Shown here one piece after another: positions 29,770 through 37,015 of a stretch of DNA of 64,000 nt. The DNA is taken from positions 1 to 64,000 of the forward strand of contig JBBEBQ010000025.1 of NCBI GenBank assembly GCA_040882285.1. Reading direction: 5' to 3'. Each line of letters begins with the position of its first letter. The first letter of the stretch is position 1. The position numbers and the translations under genes are program-made. Origin of the DNA: Gemmatimonadaceae bacterium. Its GTDB lineage: Bacteria; Gemmatimonadota; Gemmatimonadetes; Gemmatimonadales; Gemmatimonadaceae. The notes beneath the pieces were generated by a model. The model ran no database searches and was not told where the DNA came from. It worked only from the letters and a program-made list of their open reading frames with translations.

Positions 29770-30377
29770 GCCAGTTCGTGTTCTGCACCGGCGAGTACGC
29801 ATCGGGCGACTGGGAGAGCGCGCCGCTCGTCGCGCCCAACCTGATCGATTCGGTCGCGCGATACACGTCCATCGACGTCGCGTCCACGGGAGTGACCGTG
29901 CCGCTCGACTCGCCGCGGCTGTTCGAGCATCCGCTCGTGTACCTCACCGGCCACTTGCCGTTTCGCCTGACGGAGGCGGAGCGCGCGAACGTTCGCGCGT
30001 TCACCGATCGTGGCGGAATGATCTTCATGGACGATCACAACCACGACGTCGGCGGGATCTTCCACAGGACGGCCACCGAGGAGATCGCGCGGACATGGTC
30101 GCCGCTGCGGCAGCTGCCCAACACGCACGGGCTGTACTCCGCGTTCTTCGAGTTCGACGACGGCCCGCCCACGACCAGCCACGAGCTGAACGGCTGGGGC
30201 GACAATCTCGTGCATCCGAACCTGAGCGCGGTCGTGCGCGACGGGCGGATCGTGGTGCTGTACAGCAACAAGGACTACAGCTCGGAGTGGAGCTACCATC
30301 CGGACAACAAGCGGTTCAGCTCCGTGAACAACACCAGGTTCGGTGTCAACATCATCGTGTATGCGCTCACGAGTTGA
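29766..30377 (+). CDS. DUF4159 domain protein
   Basis: 203 residues starting SQFVFCTGEYASGDWES. The flavodoxin-like/glutamine-amidotransferase-like core of DUF4159 is clear (HPLVYLTGHLPFRLTEAE, RGGMIFMDDHN, NKDYSSEWSYHP). No signal peptide is visible at this start; two adjacent GTGs (29763, 29766) are possible starts and the second makes the GTGA overlap. DUF4159 genes usually accompany MoxR-Bat clusters in soil bacteria; activity is unproven. Confidence 0.8.
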   Translation: MSQFVFCTGEYASGDWESAPLVAPNLIDSVARYTSIDVASTGVTVPLDSPRLFEHPLVYLTGHLPFRLTEAERANVRAFTDRGGMIFMDDHNHDVGGIFHRTATEEIARTWSPLRQLPNTHGLYSAFFEFDDGPPTTSHELNGWGDNLVHPNLSAVVRDGRIVVLYSNKDYSSEWSYHPDNKRFSSVNNTRFGVNIIVYALTS

Positions 30378-31605
30378 GTGGGCGCTGCGCGCCGTCGTGC
30401 TGGCGGCGCTGGTCCTCCTGCTCTGGAGGACGGCGCGGCCTCCGGAGCCCCCGGAAGCAGTGGTCATGGCGCGCGGCGCTCTGGATCGGGCGCTCGTCAA
30501 CGCGACGCGCGAGCCCCTGGCGGCGCTTGCGCTCGACTTCGACAGCGTGCCCGATCGCGTGCACCGCGATTGGCTGGGAGCGATCCGCGCGGCGGGCACG
30601 AGCGTCACATGGAACGCGCGCGAGCTCACATCCGTCGCCATCGCCGCCGCGATGGTGCCCGAGCCGGAAGGTCGCATCAGGGTGGTGCTCGGCGGCCTGG
30701 ACACCGTCGGCGTCGTGCTGTCGGACGCGCTCGGCGCCATCGATACGATCGGAGCCGCCGACGCGCCCGCGGCCAGGCTGTTGCGGACCGCCAGCGGAAC
30801 TTTGTCTGCCGCGGCTCCAGGCGTGCGCGCCGCCGCGCCGGCCGTCACTCCGGTTCGAGTGCGCCGCCTGCTGCTGCTCGGCTCGGCGGGATGGGAATCC
30901 AAGTTCGCGATCGCCGCGCTGGAGGAGGCGGGTTGGACGGTCGACGCGCGCATCCGTGTCGCGCCGGGAGTAGAGACCAGGCAGGGCGCGGACATGTCAT
31001 TGGACACCGCGCGCTACTCGGCCGTCGTCGCGCTCGACGGCGCGGCCGCGCCGAGCGCGGGCGCGATCGCGCGGTACGTGGCCGCGGGCGGGGGGGCGGT
31101 GTTGGCCGGAACCGCGACGCGGCTGCCCGCGCTCTCACGAATCACTCCCGCGAGTGCCAGCGCGCGGCGCGTCGCGGAGCCGCGATCCGGCCTTGTGCTC
31201 GGCGGCGTGAAGGGTGACGCGGTCGTATTGGAGTCGCGCGCTGATCTGCCGCTCATCGCCGCCCGCCGGTCGGGGACGGGGCGCGTGATCGCGAGCGGGT
31301 ACGACGAGACCTGGAAGTGGCGAATGCAGCGCGCCGACGATGCGCCGGCGGCGCACCGCGAGTGGTGGACGGCGCTCGTGAGCGCGGTCGCGTACGCTCC
31401 GCCGCTCACGGCGGGGGATTCGCCCGGCGTCGGCGATCCGGCTCCGGTCGCGGCGCTGACCGCTGTGCTCGGGCCGCCGTCGGACCGTCCGCGGGGGTCG
31501 GCGGCGCCCGGCTCGCGACTGCCGCCCGCCTGGCTCCTGTTCGGCGTTCTGCTCGCCGCGCTGCTCGGCGAGACCGTGTCCCGTCGGTTGAGGGGGGCCG
31601 CCTGA
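30361..31605 (+). CDS. Bat-operon membrane protein, amidotransferase-like
   Basis: 414 residues. An N-terminal helix (WALRAVVLAALVLLLW) and a C-terminal helix (WLLFGVLLAALLGETVSRRL) bracket an extracytoplasmic region with two alpha/beta parts. The second (RLLLLGSAGWESKFAIAALEE, then YVAAGGGAVLAGTATRLP) looks like the class I glutamine-amidotransferase-like domain common at the end of Bat operons. Start ATG 30361 lies 17 nt inside DUF4159; an upstream in-frame alternative exists at 30343. Last gene of the purA string. Function unknown. Confidence 0.6.
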   Translation: MRSRVEWALRAVVLAALVLLLWRTARPPEPPEAVVMARGALDRALVNATREPLAALALDFDSVPDRVHRDWLGAIRAAGTSVTWNARELTSVAIAAAMVPEPEGRIRVVLGGLDTVGVVLSDALGAIDTIGAADAPAARLLRTASGTLSAAAPGVRAAAPAVTPVRVRRLLLLGSAGWESKFAIAALEEAGWTVDARIRVAPGVETRQGADMSLDTARYSAVVALDGAAAPSAGAIARYVAAGGGAVLAGTATRLPALSRITPASASARRVAEPRSGLVLGGVKGDAVVLESRADLPLIAARRSGTGRVIASGYDETWKWRMQRADDAPAAHREWWTALVSAVAYAPPLTAGDSPGVGDPAPVAALTAVLGPPSDRPRGSAAPGSRLPPAWLLFGVLLAALLGETVSRRLRGAA

Positions 31606-31629
31606 CGGTGCCTTGTCACGTGTTAAATT
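31602..31629 (+). promoter_or_regulatory. Candidate sigma70-type promoter before the ubiquitin-like/HDAC genes
   Basis: CTGACG (31602-31607), a 16-nt spacer and TG-T-TAAATT (31621-31629) make a plausible extended promoter 35 nt before the first ATG of the next gene set, in a relatively AT-rich patch just after the Bat-type operon ends. The same TTAAATTC word occurs upstream of nrdJ (54400). Prediction only. Confidence 0.35.
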
Positions 31630-31663
31630 CCGGTCGGATTGATTGAACTCCCAGATCCCCTCG

Positions 31664-31999
31664 ATGATGCCTTCCCGACAACGCGATAGATCGATTCAGG
31701 AGTACCGGACCTCGCTCGCGCCCGCGGCCACGCTCGCTGCCGCGAAGACTTTCTTCTCCCGCCGCAACAGCATCTACTCGGCGTTTCTCGAGCAGGAGAG
31801 CGAGCGGCACGTCACGCTGCGGGGCCAGGGCGGCGAGGAGATCGTGATCGGCGTCGCGGGGGACGCGTCGGGCACGCGCGTGACCGGCTCGTCGTATCTG
31901 TTCGATCAGCAGGTCGCGCGATTTTTCGCGACGCTGCCCCCGGCCGCGGCGCAGGAGCCGGCCGGTGCGGACGTGGCGGTAGAGGTGGCTCATCCATGA
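31664..31999 (+). CDS. Unrecognised 111-residue protein before the ubiquitin-like gene
   Basis: I do not recognise this family. The ATG pair at 31664/31667 starts MMPSRQRDRSIQEYR. The sequence is soluble, with a helix (YRTSLAPAATLAAAKTFFSRR), beta-rich middle (ERHVTLRGQGGEEIVIGV, TRVTGSSYLFDQQVARFF) and a Pro/Ala-rich end. It overlaps the next gene by ATGA, so it is probably co-translated with the ubiquitin-like protein. The strand pattern could fit a small SRPBCC- or PH-like fold, but this is a guess. Confidence 0.6.
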   Translation: MMPSRQRDRSIQEYRTSLAPAATLAAAKTFFSRRNSIYSAFLEQESERHVTLRGQGGEEIVIGVAGDASGTRVTGSSYLFDQQVARFFATLPPAAAQEPAGADVAVEVAHP

Positions 32000-32337
32000 C
32001 GGCTCCATTCGTAGTGCAGCTCCGGAGCCGGCCGGGCGTGAGCGTGCTGCCAGCGTCCGCCGATGAGAGCGAACAGGAAACGCTCCACCTGCGCGTGGAG
32101 ATGCCGGAGGTGTGGGACGTCGCGCGCATCGACGCCTCACCGGACGAGCCGGTGCTCGCGGCGAAGGTGCACGCCCTGGCGGCCCTCTACCCGAGGGCCG
32201 GGTCGCACGACGATTTCGTCATCAAGCTTCGAGGCATCGAGATCTTCGACGAGAGTGCGTCGCTCGCCGACGCCGGCGCGCGCGACGGCTCGACGTTCCT
32301 CCTGACCCACCGGAGACGACGACCGGTACGCAGCTGA
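31996..32337 (+). CDS. Ubiquitin-like beta-grasp protein
   Basis: 113 residues. Residues ~30-108 have the ubiquitin-like order: a beta-hairpin (LHLRVEMPEVWDVARIDA), a helix (EPVLAAKVHALAALYP), strand VIKLRGIEIF, a loop DESASLADAGARDG like the ubiquitin LEDGRTLSDYNI segment, and a last strand STFLLTHRRRRP. It ends in Arg-Ser with no Gly-Gly tail, so it is closer to YukD/EsaB-type non-conjugated proteins than to conjugated ubiquitins. It overlaps the neighbours by ATGA and CTGA. Role unknown; homology is inferred by eye. Confidence 0.55.
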   Translation: MTAPFVVQLRSRPGVSVLPASADESEQETLHLRVEMPEVWDVARIDASPDEPVLAAKVHALAALYPRAGSHDDFVIKLRGIEIFDESASLADAGARDGSTFLLTHRRRRPVRS

Positions 32338-33272
32338 CGCCGGCCGGGGCCGCCTTCGTCTCGCACTCCGACTGCGGGCGGCACGACACCGGGTGGAGCC
32401 ACCCCGAGCACACCGGCCGGCTGCGCGCGATCACACGAGCGCTCCGCTCCGAGCCGGAGCTGTTCCACGGAGTCGAGCACGTCGAAGGCCGGCATGCCGC
32501 GCGCGACGAGCTCGCTCTGGCGCACACCGCCGCGTACATCGACAGCGTCGAGCGCATGAGCGCGGCGGGTGGCGGGCGGTTCGACGCCGACACGCTGGTC
32601 AGCGAAGGCTCGTGGGACGCCGCCCGCGCGGCGACCGGCTCGGTCCTCACGGGCGTCGATCTCGCGCTCGCGGGCGCGACACCCCGCGCGTTTTGCGCGG
32701 TGCGGCCGCCGGGACACCATGCGGTCGCGGACCGCGCGATGGGGTTCTGCATCTTCGGATCAGTCGCGGTCGCCGCCAGGTACGCGCGCACGAGGCACGG
32801 GCTCGACCGCGTGCTGATCGTCGATTGGGACGTGCATCACGGCAACGGGACGCAGGCTCTCGTGGAGAGCGATGCCGGAATTCACTTCGTCTCCATGCAT
32901 CAGTGGCCGTGGTATCCAGGCACCGGCCCCGCGAGCGATCGCGGTCCGCACGGCAACGTGTGGAACGTGCCAATGGCCGGAGGGCTGGCGGCCGAGGCGT
33001 ACGTGGACGCGTTGCGGTCCGCGACCGACGCGGCCACCCGCGGCTTCACGCCCGACCTGGTCCTGGTGTCGGCGGGGTTCGATTGCCTCGCCGGCGATCC
33101 GCTCGGCGGCTTTACACTCGAGTCGGAGCACATCGCCGATCTTACGACGTGGATCGTGGCGCGCGCGGAGGACTGGTGCGGCGGCCGGGTGGTGAGCGCG
33201 CTGGAAGGGGGTTACGCGCCCGATCGCGTGGCAGCCGCCGCGGTCGAGCATCTCAAGGTGCTCGCCGCGTGA
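32334..33272 (+). CDS. Histone-deacetylase-family amidohydrolase
   Basis: Zn-dependent deacetylase of the arginase/HDAC superfamily (bacterial class II HDAC-like; substrates include acetylpolyamines or acetyl-lysines). Motifs: HPEHTGRLRAI near residue 24, VRPPGHHA (catalytic His pair, ~127), DWDVHHGNGT (zinc Asp and His, ~163) and SAGFDCLAGDPLGG (second zinc Asp, ~249). About 310 residues. In frame there is no ATG, GTG or TTG near the expected start; the only candidate is CTG 32334, which overlaps the previous stop as CTGA. The start is therefore uncertain. Confidence 0.85.
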   Translation: MTPAGAAFVSHSDCGRHDTGWSHPEHTGRLRAITRALRSEPELFHGVEHVEGRHAARDELALAHTAAYIDSVERMSAAGGGRFDADTLVSEGSWDAARAATGSVLTGVDLALAGATPRAFCAVRPPGHHAVADRAMGFCIFGSVAVAARYARTRHGLDRVLIVDWDVHHGNGTQALVESDAGIHFVSMHQWPWYPGTGPASDRGPHGNVWNVPMAGGLAAEAYVDALRSATDAATRGFTPDLVLVSAGFDCLAGDPLGGFTLESEHIADLTTWIVARAEDWCGGRVVSALEGGYAPDRVAAAAVEHLKVLAA

Positions 33273-33328
33273 GCTGGCCCACGTCGTACTGGCCGCGCGC
33301 CGACACGAAGCAGTACACTTAGCTCTCC

Positions 33329-34372
33329 ATGGAGACAGCCACCAGACCGGAGCCGGAAGTAACGCGCGAGACCGCCGCCGCGGCGCCGGCGTCGGCGCCC
33401 CGCACCGTCTACCTGGATGCCTCGGGCAGGCCCGCCCAACTCCGCACCGCGGACGAGATTCGCGCGGCGCTCGCGTCCGGCACGCGCTCGATGTGGGTGG
33501 ACCTGGACGCGACCGATCCAGACGAGACGGCGCTGCTCTCCGACCCGTTCAACTTTCACCCGGTCTCGATAGAAGAGGCGAGGAATCCCGAGACCCGGGT
33601 CAAGGTCGAGGAGTTCGACGACTACCTGTTCGTGATCGTCCGCACGGTGGGCTTTCAGGAGCGGACCGAGGATGACCCCTACGACCTCGCGACCGTGAAC
33701 CTCGCCTGCTTCCTTGGCAGGAACTTTCTGGTCACGGCGCGGGGCGGGAACACCTCCGCGCTCGACGAGCTGCTCGCCACGGCCGCCGCGAAGCCGCACC
33801 TGCTCGCCGCCGGCCCCGCGCGACTGCTCCATCTTGTCCTCAATGAGGCGGTCGACGAGTTTTTCCCGATACTCGACCGCATCGAGGAGTTTCTCGACGA
33901 TCTCGAGGAGCGCGTGTTCGCCCAGTACGACCAGGCGACTCTGCGCGACATCTTCAGCATCAAGCGGCTGGTGCTCACCCTCCGCCGGCATCTGGCTCCC
34001 GAGCGCGACGTGTTCACCACCCTCGCCAACCGGCCGAACGCCTTTCTCACCACCGACGCCCAGCGGTACTTCCGCGACAGCTACGACAAGGTGCTCCGGA
34101 TCAACGACGGGCTTGAGACGTACCGCGAGCTCCTGAGCAACACACTCGAGAGTTACCTGATGCAGATCTCCAATCGTCTCGGGAACATCACGAAGACGCT
34201 GAGCATCGTCGCGACGATCAGCGTACCGTTCGTCGTGGTGAGCGGCATGTGGGGGATGAACGTGATCGTTCCGTTCGCGAACGAGGCGCACGGGTTCTGG
34301 ACGCTGCTCGGGGTCCAGCTCGCGCTCGGTGCGCTGCTTCTGCTCGGATTGAGATGGCGCAGAATCCTGTAG
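33329..34372 (+). CDS. corA: CorA-family magnesium/divalent cation channel
   Basis: 347-residue inner-membrane channel. The large cytosolic N-terminal domain (PFNFHPVSIEEARNPETRVKV near residue 70) leads to a long stalk helix and two C-terminal transmembrane helices. The selectivity motif Gly-Met-Asn is present in SGMWGMNVIVPF near residue 306. The N-terminus has a short Ala/Pro-rich lead. It overlaps the following GvpL/F gene by 19 nt, starting a five-gene coupled set. Confidence 0.9.
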   Translation: METATRPEPEVTRETAAAAPASAPRTVYLDASGRPAQLRTADEIRAALASGTRSMWVDLDATDPDETALLSDPFNFHPVSIEEARNPETRVKVEEFDDYLFVIVRTVGFQERTEDDPYDLATVNLACFLGRNFLVTARGGNTSALDELLATAAAKPHLLAAGPARLLHLVLNEAVDEFFPILDRIEEFLDDLEERVFAQYDQATLRDIFSIKRLVLTLRRHLAPERDVFTTLANRPNAFLTTDAQRYFRDSYDKVLRINDGLETYRELLSNTLESYLMQISNRLGNITKTLSIVATISVPFVVVSGMWGMNVIVPFANEAHGFWTLLGVQLALGALLLLGLRWRRIL

Positions 34373-34983
34373 GCGCGCTGCAGCTCTTCGGCATAATCGC
34401 CGCCGATCCCGGCGCCCGCTCGCCGGCGCCCGACACCTCGCTCGTGCCGTTTCGCGCGATCGCGGCGGTCGTGGCGCCCGCGGCTTACCAGCGCCCGACC
34501 CTGAGCGACGAGCGAATCCAGGCATACGCCCAGACGGTCGAGGAAGCCTTCCGGTACGCGGCCATACTACCCGCTCCGCCCGGAACGATCTTCCGCTCGC
34601 GTTCGGCGCTCGGGCGCTGGCTCGAGCTGCATTACGTGACCCTGAGCGACGCGCTCGCCCTCTTGGACGGGAGCAGCGCGGCGCGCGTGACGGTGCGGCT
34701 GCGGGACGAGCTTGAGAACGACGAGACGGTCCGGGAGTGGCACCTGGTGGCGACCGAGATAATGCGTACGCTCCGCGGCCATGCCTCGGCGCTGTCCATC
34801 CTGGACTCGACACAGGGCAACCAGAGAGTGATCGGCCTCGCGTCATTCCTGATCGAGCGGGATCGCTGGTCCGCGTTCGAGGCGGGCGTCGCGGCCGAAG
34901 GCAAGCGCCATCCCAGCCTGGAGCTCGGCATGACCGGACCCTGGCCGCCATACGACTTCGTGAAGATGCAGTTCACCAGCTGA
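34354..34983 (+). CDS. GvpL/GvpF-family protein (orphan)
   Basis: 209 residues with both ends of the GvpL/GvpF fold. The N-terminal ALQLFGIIAAD strand is followed by a region with the conserved TLRGHASALSIL-type helix and the diagnostic C-terminal LTGPWPPYSF-like motif, here GMTGPWPPYDFVKMQF. GvpL/F proteins line or stabilise gas vesicles, but no gvpA, gvpN or other gas-vesicle gene is in the window. Here it sits between CorA and a protein kinase, so another role is likely. ATG 34354 lies inside corA. Confidence 0.72.
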   Translation: MAQNPVGALQLFGIIAADPGARSPAPDTSLVPFRAIAAVVAPAAYQRPTLSDERIQAYAQTVEEAFRYAAILPAPPGTIFRSRSALGRWLELHYVTLSDALALLDGSSAARVTVRLRDELENDETVREWHLVATEIMRTLRGHASALSILDSTQGNQRVIGLASFLIERDRWSAFEAGVAAEGKRHPSLELGMTGPWPPYDFVKMQFTS

Positions 34984-35987
34984 TGTTCTGTCCATCCTGC
35001 GGGCACTGGAACCGGAGCGAGGCCGCTCGCTGCACGCAGTGCAGCGAGCTGCTTCCCCCTGTCCCGCGCCGCGCCGACGCGCCGCCGGATCCGGAGATCT
35101 CCACCCTCAGGCGGGTGACCGGCGGGCGGTACGCCATCACGCACCGCCTGGGCGGCGGCGGCATGGCGAACGTGTACTACGGGATTCATCTCGCGCTCGA
35201 CCGGCCAGTGGTGGTCAAGATGCTGCACCCGCATCTGGCGCGGGACCCGGAGATGCGCGAGCGGTTTCGCCGCGAAGCGGAGTCCGCTTCGCAGCTGGTG
35301 CATCCGCACGTGTGCCCGATCATTGACTACGGCTCGGCGTCGGAGATGGTTTATCTGGTGATGCCGTACCTCGCGAGAGGCACGCTGGGCGACCGTATCT
35401 CGGAGCACCGCGCGCTCACACCGGATACGGTCGCGGCGGTCGCGGCCCAGGTAGCGTGCGCGCTGGACTACGCCCACCGCCACGGGATAGTGCACCGCGA
35501 CATCAAGCCCGACAACATCATGTTCGACGAAGACGAGCATGCGATGGTGACGGACTTCGGAATCGCCACCGCCCACTTCCGCAGCCGGGTGACGGGCACG
35601 GGCAACGTGATGGGCACGCCGCACTACATGTCTCCGGAGCAGGTGCGCGGCCGGATACTCGACGGCCGCAGCGATCTGTACACCGTGGGCGTCGTGATGT
35701 ACGAGGCGCTGCTCGGGTTCCCGCCGTTCGACGGGGCGGACGTCTATTCGATCAGCTACAAGCACGTGCACGAGACCGCGGTGTCGCCGGAAGTGGTGGA
35801 CTCGCGGATTCCCGCCGCGCTCGCGGCGATCATCATGCGGTGTCTGGCCAAGTCTCCGGCCGACCGGTACGCGCGCGGGCACGAGTTGGCGGACGCACTG
35901 CTGAGCTGGCTCCCCACCGGTGAGTCAGCGGCCGCGATCCGCGCCGCCCGAATCGCCCGGAGGCCGACTCCCGCCGGCGTCTTCTAG
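34983..35987 (+). CDS. Zinc-ribbon Ser/Thr protein kinase, soluble
   Basis: 334 residues. An N-terminal zinc ribbon (CPSCG ... CTQC, residues 3-20) precedes a complete Hanks-type kinase domain: Gly loop LGGGGMANVYYG near residue 57, VVVKM Lys, catalytic HRDIKPDN near 170, DFGIA near 193, and APE-type MSPEQ near 218. There is no transmembrane helix, PASTA or other sensor domain, so it is cytosolic and its input may come through the zinc ribbon or a partner. The ATG shares a base with the GvpL/F stop (TGATG), and the next gene overlaps its stop. Confidence 0.9.
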   Translation: MFCPSCGHWNRSEAARCTQCSELLPPVPRRADAPPDPEISTLRRVTGGRYAITHRLGGGGMANVYYGIHLALDRPVVVKMLHPHLARDPEMRERFRREAESASQLVHPHVCPIIDYGSASEMVYLVMPYLARGTLGDRISEHRALTPDTVAAVAAQVACALDYAHRHGIVHRDIKPDNIMFDEDEHAMVTDFGIATAHFRSRVTGTGNVMGTPHYMSPEQVRGRILDGRSDLYTVGVVMYEALLGFPPFDGADVYSISYKHVHETAVSPEVVDSRIPAALAAIIMRCLAKSPADRYARGHELADALLSWLPTGESAAAIRAARIARRPTPAGVF

Positions 35988-37015
35988 TGCGCGTGGAGCA
36001 TGAGATCCTCACGCTCCACACCCGTAACCCTTTCGTAATCGCGCGAGGCGCGTACGCGGAGCACGTGAATGTGCTCGTTCGGCTGACGGCCGAGGACGGC
36101 GAATTCGGGCTGGGCGAGGCGGCCCCGAACGCGTACTACGGAGAGAGCCGGCAGACCGCCGTGGAAGCGCTGGAGCGCGCGGCTCCGCTGCTCGCGCGGC
36201 TCCGCGGCGACGACGTCGCGGCCGCGGAGGACGAGCTTCGCGCCGCGCTGCCGGACGCGCGCTCGGTCACCGCGGCGCTGAGCATAGCGCTGTACGATCT
36301 GGCCGCCAGGCGCCTGTCGGTGCCGGTGTACCGGATGTGGGGGCTGGATCCGGGCGACGCACCGCGGTCGAGCTTCACGATCCCGATCGGAGATCCGTCG
36401 GTGCTGGAGGAGAGAGTGCTCCGCGCCGCGGAGTATCCCATTCTCAAGATCAAGCTCGGCGCCGGAGACGAGCGGCGCATTCTGGAGATCGTGCGCGGCG
36501 CCGCGCCGCGCAAGGCTCTCCGCGTGGACGCCAACGCGGCGTGGTCGCGCGCGCGCGCAATGGAGATGCTCCCGGTGCTCGCCGAGCACGACGTCGAGTT
36601 GCTGGAGCAGCCGCTGGCCGCGAACGACGTCGACGGGCTCCGCGAGCTGCAATCCCGCACCTCGATTCCGATCATCGCCGACGAATCCTGTCGCATCGCG
36701 CACGACGTCGAGCGGCTCGCGGGCGCGGTCCATGGAATCAACATCAAGCTTGCCAAGTGCGGGGGGCTCACCGAAGCGCGCCGCATGATCAGCGCGGCGC
36801 GCGACCGCGGCATGAGCGTCATGGCGGGCTGCATGATCGAGTCGAGCGTCGGGATATCCGGCATCGCTCAGATCGCGCCCCTGCTGGACTACGCGGATCT
36901 CGACGGCGCGGCGCTGCTGGCCGACGATCCGTTCACCGGCGTGTCCATTCCGGAAGGGCGCATCACCTTTCCGGAAGTTCCGGGAATCGGCGTGAGGAGA
37001 AGGGACGCGACGTGA
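35987..37015 (+). CDS. Dipeptide epimerase (enolase superfamily)
   Basis: 342 residues, muconate-lactonizing subgroup. Catalytic Lys pair in LKIKLGAG near residue 158; metal ligands Asp (RVDANAAWS), Glu (LLEQPLA) and Asp (IIADESC); second base Lys in INIKLAKCGG near residue 250. This matches L-Ala-D/L-Glu epimerases that recycle murein tripeptide-derived dipeptides, consistent with the peptidoglycan-recycling operon at 46810, though other dipeptides are possible. GTG start overlapping the kinase stop (TAGTG). Confidence 0.85.
   Translation: MRVEHEILTLHTRNPFVIARGAYAEHVNVLVRLTAEDGEFGLGEAAPNAYYGESRQTAVEALERAAPLLARLRGDDVAAAEDELRAALPDARSVTAALSIALYDLAARRLSVPVYRMWGLDPGDAPRSSFTIPIGDPSVLEERVLRAAEYPILKIKLGAGDERRILEIVRGAAPRKALRVDANAAWSRARAMEMLPVLAEHDVELLEQPLAANDVDGLRELQSRTSIPIIADESCRIAHDVERLAGAVHGINIKLAKCGGLTEARRMISAARDRGMSVMAGCMIESSVGISGIAQIAPLLDYADLDGAALLADDPFTGVSIPEGRITFPEVPGIGVRRRDAT

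Noticed and set aside
34354-34983. A gas-vesicle gene cluster
   Set aside because: Only one GvpL/F-type protein and one doubtful fragment occur; there is no gvpA, gvpN or gvpK, so vesicle formation cannot be inferred here.
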